DNA of 29,253 bases from a virus, in the IMG/VR virus record IMGVR_UViG_3300005340_000070, positions 1-29,253 of that record; one strand, written 5' to 3'. The notes under the pieces were generated by a model that was given only the letters and a program-made list of their open reading frames with translations, was not told the origin of the DNA and made no database searches. A program made the position numbers and the translations under genes. Below, piece by piece: positions 14,463 through 21,017 of the stretch. Position 1 is the first letter of the stretch. Every line of letters begins with the position of its first letter.

Positions 14463-15812
14463 TTAATCCGGTAGCTGTACTTCGGTTCCGTTCTTCATCA
14501 CCCAACGCCGTCCGTCCTTGAACACCGGACGTTCAGTGGTCTGGACTTTCAGCGGCGTAGCTTCCGTCGTTGCCGACTTGGGCTGTAGCGGTACTGCGGG
14601 TGGCTGTGTACCGTCCGCCTCCGCACGCGAGCGCACGACGATGTACGCAGTCTTCTTCTGCTTCCCGCTGTTGTCACCAGTGGTATCATACATATCCGGG
14701 ACGAGTTGGTTCTTCATCTCATCCGGCAGTAGGTCCAACTGTGCTTCTGTCAGAGGGATGCGTTGCACGGCCTCCATATTGTTGGCATCCAGCCATTCTT
14801 GGAACGGCTTGGAAACTGGTATATTCGTGCTGCCGTCGTCAACTGCTCCTGCCGAGGCCGAATTCTGCACCGCACCCGTACTGCTTGCGGTCGGATCAGG
14901 CACGTCACCGACGTATCTTCTGGTAGCCGCCCCAGTATCCGCAGAAGTGGACGCAGACGTATTACCTGCGCCTCCCATCTTGTTACTGAGCCACTGTTTG
15001 AAGTCTCCAACGGTCATGCTCCTGAGCTGTGGGTTGGCTTGGATCACTCCGGGACCAACGACATCGACCATTGCAGCTCCATCAGGGTTGCGAAGCGCTT
15101 GTACTGCTCCACCAGCACCGAGGAAGTGTGCCGCGTACGTGGTCGCGTCGTTGATCGGAACGCCATGCTTCGCGAGATACGATTGGTTGTCCTGCCGGAA
15201 CGCAACGAGCGCTCTCTTGGCCTGTTCCGGGTCTTTCTTCCCGTTGGGAGTCAGGTTGAGTTCCGGGTGCGCACGCATGACACTCGCCCACGTAGTGTCA
15301 GTGAACTGTGCGAGACCTCCCGCAGACGACAGTGGGTTCTGTGCATTGGGATTGCCGCCACTCTCGATCTGGATGATCTTGGCGTCGGTCGGAGTGAACG
15401 CACCGAAGCGGCGCATACCACCAGTGTTGTCGCCGTACTGCATCCCCGCGCGTTTGTTCGCCTGCTCCTGCTCGTACTTGAGGCGTTCCATCATCGCCGC
15501 ATCTTCGGAGCCTTGGACTTCGAGACGATTGCGCTGTGCGACACCTTGGTTCTCGACATCGTAGCCGTGAGTAATGGCACCGAGTTCCTTCTGCCGACCG
15601 AATGCAGTCGTATCCGCTTCCGTCGCGTACTCATTCCGCTTCGCAAGCGTGTCGAGCGCGTATCCCTGTCCAGTCGCAGCATCAGTGCGCGCAGCCTGCG
15701 TAGCAAACATGCGCAGCAACGCGGTATCCGCAGACGCGCGTGCTTGCTGTGCGGCTCCCGCCTGCTGTTGAATGAACGCGGAAGCCAAATCCCACGGTTC
15801 ACGCATCGGCAT
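14463..15812 (-). CDS. Ejection protein with lytic transglycosylase domain
   Basis: The 449-residue protein has an Ala/Gln-rich helical N-terminus (about 1-130), an SLT-like transglycosylase domain (about 140-275) and a Thr/Ser-rich low-complexity C-terminus. The domain shows IIQIESGGNPNA with E150 as catalytic acid, GGLAQFTDTTW at 165-175 and YAAHFLGAGGA at 226-236. It would cut the glycan strand locally so that the ejection apparatus can cross the peptidoglycan. It overlaps the previous stop by one base (TAATG). In T7 this activity is at the N-terminus of the large gp16; here it is a separate protein next to the giant one. Confidence 0.85.
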   Translation of the reverse strand: MPMREPWDLASAFIQQQAGAAQQARASADTALLRMFATQAARTDAATGQGYALDTLAKRNEYATEADTTAFGRQKELGAITHGYDVENQGVAQRNRLEVQGSEDAAMMERLKYEQEQANKRAGMQYGDNTGGMRRFGAFTPTDAKIIQIESGGNPNAQNPLSSAGGLAQFTDTTWASVMRAHPELNLTPNGKKDPEQAKRALVAFRQDNQSYLAKHGVPINDATTYAAHFLGAGGAVQALRNPDGAAMVDVVGPGVIQANPQLRSMTVGDFKQWLSNKMGGAGNTSASTSADTGAATRRYVGDVPDPTASSTGAVQNSASAGAVDDGSTNIPVSKPFQEWLDANNMEAVQRIPLTEAQLDLLPDEMKNQLVPDMYDTTGDNSGKQKKTAYIVVRSRAEADGTQPPAVPLQPKSATTEATPLKVQTTERPVFKDGRRWVMKNGTEVQLPD

Positions 15813-16819
15813 TAGAATGCTCCTGAGTTCAACTTGTACATGGACGGATCAAGTCCTGTGTACTTGCCGTAGTTCTCGAACGCAGCACGGCGTTGTGCGT
15901 CAGCATTGCTGCTATCGAACGCCTGTGCCAACGCATTGCCGCCAGTGATGAAGGCATTCGCGGGACCGTAGTTCGGTTCGACGGGCATCATGGTCCCGCC
16001 CTGCTTCGCGAATGCATTGAGTAGCGCTCCCGCAGCCTGATCAGCCGATCCCTTCGTCTGTCCGAGCTGCTGCGCTGCAAGTCCCTCGATGTTACGGGGA
16101 TTGTAGGCGACATCTGGCATGGCCGACGCACGAGACGCGAACATGTTGTACAGATTGGCGAGGTTGCTGCGTGCGGCGTCGTACTCCTGTGACGCTTGCC
16201 CCTGTGCATTGATCTTGTTGTTGAGGAACGCATCAACGAGAGCCTTCGACTTCTGTTCACCAATTGCAGCCGCCACTTTGCCGCTGTTGGAGGCTCCAGT
16301 TCTGATCGAACTGCGCATCGCGTCAGCAAGCGTGGTGTCGTAACCCTCATTGATCCCTCGAACCGAGGCCGCATTCATCAGCGCTTCGGTCTGCGCGGGA
16401 TCAGTGCGATGCAACCTCCCGAATGCATCACGTAGGGCAGACGCGTCAACATCTTCCCCACGCTGCCGCTTGACGTTGGCATTCAGTACGCCACGCTTCT
16501 TCGGAAGATCGTTGAGTAGCTGCTGCTCTTCTTCGCGCTGGTACGCGTCCTGCAACGTCTTCTGTTGAGGGGCAAGATCGGTGACCCAACCCACTCCCGG
16601 CTTGAAGTACGTCCGATTGCCCGCAGCATCCGTCGCTCCGAGCTTCGTGTCGTGCTCTTGGTGACGACCCTGCTGGATTGCGTCATTGCGCTCACGTTCC
16701 CGCTGATAGTAATTCAGCAGGTTGATGTCCCAATTGGTGTCATCAGCCTTCGAAGCAGCGGACGCACCGAGACCAGCGCCTACGACGTTGGCGAATGCAC
16801 CTAGCAGTGCAGGGAACAT
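15812..16819 (-). CDS. Putative internal virion (ejection) protein, 335 aa
   Basis: The N-terminus has a small hydrophobic, glycine-rich helix (FPALLGAFANVVGAGLGASAAS), followed by long Ala/Gln/Asn-rich helices, for example YQRERERNDAIQQGRH and LAAQQLGQTKGSADQAAGAL. No enzyme motif is present. The composition, the N-terminal amphipathic helix and the position beside the transglycosylase protein point to an internal core protein that could form part of a trans-envelope channel. It is coupled on both sides by TAATG overlaps. The family is not recognised beyond this general type. Confidence 0.65.
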   Translation of the reverse strand: MFPALLGAFANVVGAGLGASAASKADDTNWDINLLNYYQRERERNDAIQQGRHQEHDTKLGATDAAGNRTYFKPGVGWVTDLAPQQKTLQDAYQREEEQQLLNDLPKKRGVLNANVKRQRGEDVDASALRDAFGRLHRTDPAQTEALMNAASVRGINEGYDTTLADAMRSSIRTGASNSGKVAAAIGEQKSKALVDAFLNNKINAQGQASQEYDAARSNLANLYNMFASRASAMPDVAYNPRNIEGLAAQQLGQTKGSADQAAGALLNAFAKQGGTMMPVEPNYGPANAFITGGNALAQAFDSSNADAQRRAAFENYGKYTGLDPSMYKLNSGAF

Positions 16820-17766
16820 TAGAATACTCCCGTCGTGCCCGAAGTCCTCGTCGGATCGTTCACCAACTGGTCACGGAAGGCATTCGAGAGCGGAGCATTG
16901 GCTGTCCCACCCGCTGCATTACCCTTCGCGATGATCTTGTCGGTATTGAACAGCTCCGTGTCACCGAGAGCGCGGTAGATGTCGCCCTTGAGACGGCCAC
17001 GGTTGCTCTCAGCAGTACTATTGAACGCGTTGAGCATGTCGTGGAAGTCGAGCTTCTGGCCGAGCTTGTAGTTGGTGATGCGATCACTGTAACCGGACGC
17101 GATGTCATCGAGTGACTTACGGTATCCACCGAGAACAGTGTTACCGAGGTCGGTGAGTGTGGACATCGCAGTCTGCTTCTGGCCTTCGAGACCACGAAGT
17201 GACGCATCATACGCACCCTGAGACAACTGCCCGCGCGCGAGACCGGCATCCATCGTTCCTTTGGCAGTGTTGTACTGCTCGCCAAGGATCGCGTTGAGGA
17301 TCGCGTCGTCTGACGTGTCTGCGAAGTAGTTGTTCTCCCATCCCTGCGGAGTGTACTTCGAGTACGTGGTATCGAGACGGTTCCTCTGTGCGCCGGTAAC
17401 GTTGTTGACCGCCGTATCCCACAGATCATTGTAGTCGAAGTACTTCCCGACATCATCCGTCGAAGTCGGAACGCCTTGACGAGCTGCGGATAGCAGATTG
17501 TTGTAGGACTTCATCAGTCCATACGTATCAGCAAAGCCGAGGCTTCCTAGCTGCGCGCGACCGAATGAATGTCCAGCGTTGAGAGCATGAGACGCGTCAG
17601 CCGATGTACGCAAGCGTGCCTGCGCATCCTTCTGAGCTGCTTGTTTCGCTTCCCATTCGCGCTGCGCTTGATCACGTCGGGCCTGCGACTCTTCAACAGC
17701 AATCTGGCCCTGCGCCTGTTCCATCGGCGTCGGCTGAGGAGGAGGGGTATGATCACCACCGCCCAT
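16819..17766 (-). CDS. Putative internal virion protein, 315 aa
   Basis: The protein starts with a Pro/Gly leader (GGGDHTPPPQPTP) and a strongly predicted coiled coil (about 15-55, EESQARRDQAQREWEAKQAA). The rest is helical and Asn/Ala/Gly-rich. Segments such as ALNAGHSFGRAQLGSLGFAD and LARGQLSQGAYDASLRGLEG are typical of podovirus core or ejection proteins. No catalytic motif is visible. The ATG follows GGAG by 6 nt and comes one base after the GNAT gene stop. It is the first of four ejection-type genes that run to the end of the operon. Confidence 0.65.
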   Translation of the reverse strand: MGGGDHTPPPQPTPMEQAQGQIAVEESQARRDQAQREWEAKQAAQKDAQARLRTSADASHALNAGHSFGRAQLGSLGFADTYGLMKSYNNLLSAARQGVPTSTDDVGKYFDYNDLWDTAVNNVTGAQRNRLDTTYSKYTPQGWENNYFADTSDDAILNAILGEQYNTAKGTMDAGLARGQLSQGAYDASLRGLEGQKQTAMSTLTDLGNTVLGGYRKSLDDIASGYSDRITNYKLGQKLDFHDMLNAFNSTAESNRGRLKGDIYRALGDTELFNTDKIIAKGNAAGGTANAPLSNAFRDQLVNDPTRTSGTTGVF

Positions 17767-17767
17767 T

Positions 17768-18259
17768 TCACTCTCCTATTGGCTTGTAATAGAGTTCGCC
17801 TATGTGGACGTAACCACGCTTGACGAACATCTTGTTGATAACTTCCGGATCGCCGACAGACTTCGCGGCCCCAACTTCAATACGCAGCGCACCGAGTAGT
17901 TTGGCCCACTGTTCGTACGTGTGAAAGATACTGTACGCCATCCATGTTTTCCGAAAAGCTGGTTTCACGTACCAGAACTGTAGTGACGCAACCAACTTGT
18001 CGGAGAACATGAAGTCTCTCATTCGACCTACGCCAAAGGCGGAGATCACACCGTTGTAGCGCACGATCCAACAGTTCAACTGATCTCGTTTCAAGTCGTT
18101 CACGCAGTGGTACATGTGTGCATACATCTTCGCTTCGTTGAAATCGAGATGAGGCTCGCATTCCAACTGCATCTGATGTGTAAGCGCGACGAGTTCATCG
18201 AAGTCCTCTACGCGCAACAGTTCCTCTGCCTGAAAACGTACTCGAACGTGTTGGTTCAT
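17768..18259 (-). CDS. GNAT-fold acetyltransferase-like protein
   Basis: The 163-residue protein has a GNAT arrangement: N-terminal helices with a QLECEPHLDFNE segment, strands LNCWIVRYNGVISAFGVGRM (61-80) and ASLQFWYVKPAFRK (91-104), a helix (about 107-122), then ALRIEVGAAK and NKMFVKRGYVHIGELYYKP, the end strand pair of the fold. The acetyl-CoA pyrophosphate loop normally reads R/Q-x2-G-x-G/A; here R103-K-T-W-M-A108 lacks the glycine. Podoviruses often carry such a gene near virion or lysis genes with unknown purpose. It may modify a virion or host protein, or be a non-catalytic relative. ATGA overlap with the gene before it. Confidence 0.65.
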   Translation of the reverse strand: MNQHVRVRFQAEELLRVEDFDELVALTHQMQLECEPHLDFNEAKMYAHMYHCVNDLKRDQLNCWIVRYNGVISAFGVGRMRDFMFSDKLVASLQFWYVKPAFRKTWMAYSIFHTYEQWAKLLGALRIEVGAAKSVGDPEVINKMFVKRGYVHIGELYYKPIGE

Positions 18260-18636
18260 GGCAAGTTATTCAATCCTCCCTTGAGGAGGAAGTTCACGAA
18301 GGCAATGATGATTGCACCCCCAAACACAGTGCAGAACCACCACGCGAGTTTGTATATCGACGCGAGCTTGCTGTTGAACTCTTTGGTCTGGTCCCTGATC
18401 GATGTCTCGATCCTCTCCAGCCGCTCGCGCAGATTTTTATCGGCCTCGTCCTGCACTGCTTTATCTATCAGCAAACGATCGACGGCCTGCTTCACGTCCG
18501 AAACGTGGACTGTAATCGCAGAAAGCGATTGCGCGTGAGCAAGCACGTCTTTCTCCAGAAGAGAAAGACGATGAGCGTCCATCATTGCATCAGACCGCCG
18601 GGGAACCATTTGATGTGAGCCGTCCGTAGATGGCAT
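18256..18636 (-). CDS. XhlA-like membrane protein, lysis-associated (1 TM)
   Basis: The 126-residue protein has a long charged coiled coil (about 20-90, with KAVQDEADKNLRERLERIE) and a single hydrophobic segment near 96-117 (KLAWWFCTVFGGAIIIAFVNF), ending in a short tail. This layout matches the XhlA group of phage membrane proteins that work with holins, and also some single-TM holins. It lies next to a two-TM holin candidate and the amidase. Its start overlaps the holin gene by 47 nt but has AGGAG 6 nt upstream, supporting the long form. A regulator or antiholin role is possible. No lipobox spanin was found nearby. Confidence 0.6.
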   Translation of the reverse strand: MPSTDGSHQMVPRRSDAMMDAHRLSLLEKDVLAHAQSLSAITVHVSDVKQAVDRLLIDKAVQDEADKNLRERLERIETSIRDQTKEFNSKLASIYKLAWWFCTVFGGAIIIAFVNFLLKGGLNNLP

Positions 18637-18979
18637 ACGCTGCTCCTAAGACTGGACCTACGTACCCCAATACTGCATTCAGGTCCGGAGGCGTCCCATC
18701 CGTAAAGTCCTGAAATGCAGTCCACGCTGTAGTGGCGATCACTACAACCGACCCCCGTATGATCCGTGATTTATACCACGGCTCATTGTTTGTTTGGTTG
18801 TCAACGACAGGCTGCACCTGCACATTGACAGCATCCTTCACCGATTTGACGATATCGGGTGCGATCTTCTGAACATCCGACTGATCCATCTTGGTAGATG
18901 GCTTCGCGGCGTTCCGTTCGAGGACATCGACAATGATCTTCCCGATGTCCAAGATGTCATTGATTTTGATCTGCGGCAT
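18590..18979 (-). CDS. Putative holin (two TM segments)
   Basis: The 129-residue protein has a soluble N-terminal half (about 1-68), then two membrane segments: residues 73-91 (IIRGSVVVIATTAWTAF) and 101-118 (NAVLGYVGPVLGAAYAIY). The pair ends in the motif IYGRLTSNG. The WYKSR residues before TM1 and the IYGR end after TM2 are common in small phage holins that put two helices in the inner membrane. It sits directly after the endolysin gene in the transcript with a 6-nt gap, so it is the best candidate for the timing pore. It has GGAG 9 nt before the ATG. Confidence 0.65.
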   Translation of the reverse strand: MPQIKINDILDIGKIIVDVLERNAAKPSTKMDQSDVQKIAPDIVKSVKDAVNVQVQPVVDNQTNNEPWYKSRIIRGSVVVIATTAWTAFQDFTDGTPPDLNAVLGYVGPVLGAAYAIYGRLTSNGSPAV

Positions 18980-18985
18980 TGGCGG

Positions 18986-19507
18986 TTACTCCATGTACTC
19001 AACAATCTTGGAGCGCAGCATATCGCCTACAACATGCGCTCCAACAACACTCTTGTCCCACGGTAGGCGCGCGATGTCCCACTTCCCACGCTGACGAATG
19101 CCAAGAGTGGTCTGGACCTCCGCGTGCGACAACGCGTGCTGACGATCTGGCTTGATGTTGTAGAACTTGCACAAGTCAGCACCGACATGTGCAGCAACAT
19201 CGAACTGATGAATATTGATAGGGAACTTTCCCGCATCGAATGGGACTTCGACAGCTCCCGCCATGCCTGCGAGCGACACACCGATAGCACCAGTGTTGCA
19301 GCCGAGAGTATGTGCAGCATAGTCACCATCACCAGTGCGAACGTTGTCACTGATGTCGTGATCACCCCTCACGAGATGACCATCACCAGCGATGATGATG
19401 TGATAGTGCTCCCTGTCAATCTCGGAGACGTTGTTTCCACCGGCAGTCCAGTGGAATACAATACGCTGCATCTTGACGGGCTGCATCCAGTCAGCGGGAA
19501 CGATCAT
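18986..19507 (-). CDS. Endolysin: N-acetylmuramoyl-L-alanine amidase (Amidase_2)
   Basis: This 173-residue protein matches the T7 lysozyme/AmpD type. It has H19 (IVFHWTAGG), HYHIII at 34-39, YAAHTLGCNTGAIGVSLAG at 63-81, H128 (ALSHAEVQ) and GKWDIARLPW at 141-150, where D144 and K142 fit the zinc ligand and catalytic lysine positions. It would cleave the amide bond between muramic acid and L-alanine. There is no signal peptide, so export should depend on the holin candidate downstream. There is no separate cell-wall-binding domain. The start overlaps the previous gene as ATGA. T7 lysozyme also inhibits a phage RNA polymerase; nothing here shows that. Confidence 0.88.
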   Translation of the reverse strand: MIVPADWMQPVKMQRIVFHWTAGGNNVSEIDREHYHIIIAGDGHLVRGDHDISDNVRTGDGDYAAHTLGCNTGAIGVSLAGMAGAVEVPFDAGKFPINIHQFDVAAHVGADLCKFYNIKPDRQHALSHAEVQTTLGIRQRGKWDIARLPWDKSVVGAHVVGDMLRSKIVEYME

Positions 19508-19941
19508 TGCTTCTTCTCCTTCACTGCGGCAGCGACGGCTTCGTTGATCTGACGCTTTAGTTCAGCGGCCTGTGCGTCTGCCTGCGCCTGCTGTTCGGCA
19601 CGAGCTGCTTCCTGCTTCTTCCGCTCGTTGTCGCGATCCTTCTGTTCCTTGTCGCGACGTTCCTTGATAATCGGAAGTTTGTGCGCAGAGTTGCGTAGCC
19701 TCAGAGGCCAGTCGATTTCCTCGTCCCGGAGAGATGGATAGCCCATGCGATTGAGATGTTCGTTCACATCTGCGATCTGCGCTGCAATCTCGTCGTCCGA
19801 TACGAGTGTATCGATCGTGATCTGGTGCGGATGATCGATGACCGCCCCATCGTCTTGGATCGTCTGCTTCAACGCGGTGATGCGGATTGATCCAGCGGAG
19901 TTAATCTCCACCTGCTTCACGAATGTGTTGAACGTTGGCAT
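19504..19941 (-). CDS. Hypothetical protein with C-terminal coiled coil, 145 aa
   Basis: The N-terminal part (about 1-80) is mixed strand and helix, with VEINSAGSIRITALKQTI and DDGAVIDHPHQITIDTL. The C-terminal 60 residues are a charged coiled coil (KERRDKEQKDRDNERKKQE, then Ala/Gln-rich). The ATG at 19941 follows GGAG by 6 nt; a TTG 15 bases earlier is less likely. I do not recognise the family. It lies between the tail fibre and the endolysin, a place where fibre-associated or lysis-associated proteins occur. No membrane segment or lipobox was seen, so it is not an evident spanin. Confidence 0.6.
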   Translation of the reverse strand: MPTFNTFVKQVEINSAGSIRITALKQTIQDDGAVIDHPHQITIDTLVSDDEIAAQIADVNEHLNRMGYPSLRDEEIDWPLRLRNSAHKLPIIKERRDKEQKDRDNERKKQEAARAEQQAQADAQAAELKRQINEAVAAAVKEKKQ

Positions 19942-19952
19942 ATGTATCTCCG

Positions 19953-21017
19953 TCAAGCGGCTGGATAAGCGAAATTCACAACGAAGCGACGGCCATCCGC
20001 GCCCGGATACGTACCGTCGTAGAATGCGCCCTGAGTGATCGTCGTGGAAGCATTGTTCAGCATTCCGACGATCTGCTTCGCGGTCGCAGCAGTCTCAATT
20101 CCAGCGCAAGCCGATGTCGCGGTAGTCGAGAATGGTAGTCCCGACCAGTTGAGCTGCGTTGCTCCGGTTCCATTCGTCGTGATGGTACAGTCGATACTAC
20201 CGGCGACGAAGCCAGCGATCTTCCTATACCATCCCGTCCTCGTACCATTGGTTGTGATCGTTCCACCAACCGAAGTCTGACCGGGAGTGAACGTCCCTTC
20301 CTCGTAGTCATCGAAGGTGTTCGCACCAGCAGACGGGTTCTGCGTTCCGGGGAATACGATCTGTCCGCCAGTGAGCGTGAGTGGTGCAGCCGTCACCGTC
20401 GCAGTGCCAGTGACAATCAGATTGCCGCTGACAGTGAAGTTGCCGCTCGCAGTCAGGATGCCCGCTGCGTGCGTCAGTGTGTAGTTGCCAGCGTTGAAGT
20501 TGATGACAGCGGCATTGGCGAGGAACAAATCACCCCATGCCTTGCCAGACTTACCGAGACCGCCAACATCATTGGTGAACGGAGAGATATTCCCACTGTC
20601 ATCCAGCTCCACAAGGCTCGTCTGAATAACCTTGCCGGTCGCGAGGTCGAACCGCGCCACGGCATTGTCAGTTGCCGATCCCGAATTCGTCACCTGCTGC
20701 GATGTCAGCACCGCAGTCCAGAACGTCGGATTGGCTACACGATCAGCAGCGAACGTAGTCGGTGACGCTGCCGAGGTATGGTTGACGGCGCACTGGTAGA
20801 TAGCGAGTGACGTGCTGTCCACCACTCGCTGTCCAACCGTGTACGCCGTAGAATTCTGCCAGACACCGACGATCCCCGTCACACCGAGCAACGAGATGGA
20901 CGCATCGATGATCATCATGTTGTAGTTCGCGTCATCACCCCAATTGGGGTACGCGAAGTTCAACAGGCCGAGACCGATCGATGAAGTTCTGGACTTGACT
21001 GCGGCAGTCGAGGTCAT
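19953..21017 (-). CDS. Tail fibre / receptor-binding protein
   Basis: The 354-residue protein is Thr/Ser/Gly-rich and beta-rich. Residues 53-100 form a carbohydrate-binding-like module (WQNSTAYTVGQRVVD, then IYQCAVNHTS, then ANPTFW). Residues 150-205 read GGLGKSGKAWGDLFL and VINFNAGNYTLTHA, a repeat style common in phage fibre shafts. The C-terminal part (236-300) has DDYEEGTFTPG, GWYRKIAGFVAGSIDC and LNWSGLPF, which resembles the terminal domain of many phage tail fibres. It should mediate binding to a surface sugar. It follows the nozzle-like gene by TAATG overlap. No chaperone domain or protease triad is evident. Confidence 0.7.
   Translation of the reverse strand: MTSTAAVKSRTSSIGLGLLNFAYPNWGDDANYNMMIIDASISLLGVTGIVGVWQNSTAYTVGQRVVDSTSLAIYQCAVNHTSAASPTTFAADRVANPTFWTAVLTSQQVTNSGSATDNAVARFDLATGKVIQTSLVELDDSGNISPFTNDVGGLGKSGKAWGDLFLANAAVINFNAGNYTLTHAAGILTASGNFTVSGNLIVTGTATVTAAPLTLTGGQIVFPGTQNPSAGANTFDDYEEGTFTPGQTSVGGTITTNGTRTGWYRKIAGFVAGSIDCTITTNGTGATQLNWSGLPFSTTATSACAGIETAATAKQIVGMLNNASTTITQGAFYDGTYPGADGRRFVVNFAYPAA

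Noticed and set aside
14518-15564. A 348-codon plus-strand open frame opposite the transglycosylase gene, with a similar one at 14763-15815.
   Set aside because: Both lie antisense to a gene with clear catalytic motifs and tight stop/start coupling. Their translations are Ser/Arg/Cys-rich without any recognisable domain and lack ribosome sites, as expected from a GC-rich opposite strand.
18986-19507. T7 lysozyme-like inhibition of a phage RNA polymerase by the amidase.
   Set aside because: No single-subunit RNA polymerase gene is in the window and the residues that mediate the T7 interaction cannot be identified here, so the claim has no support.
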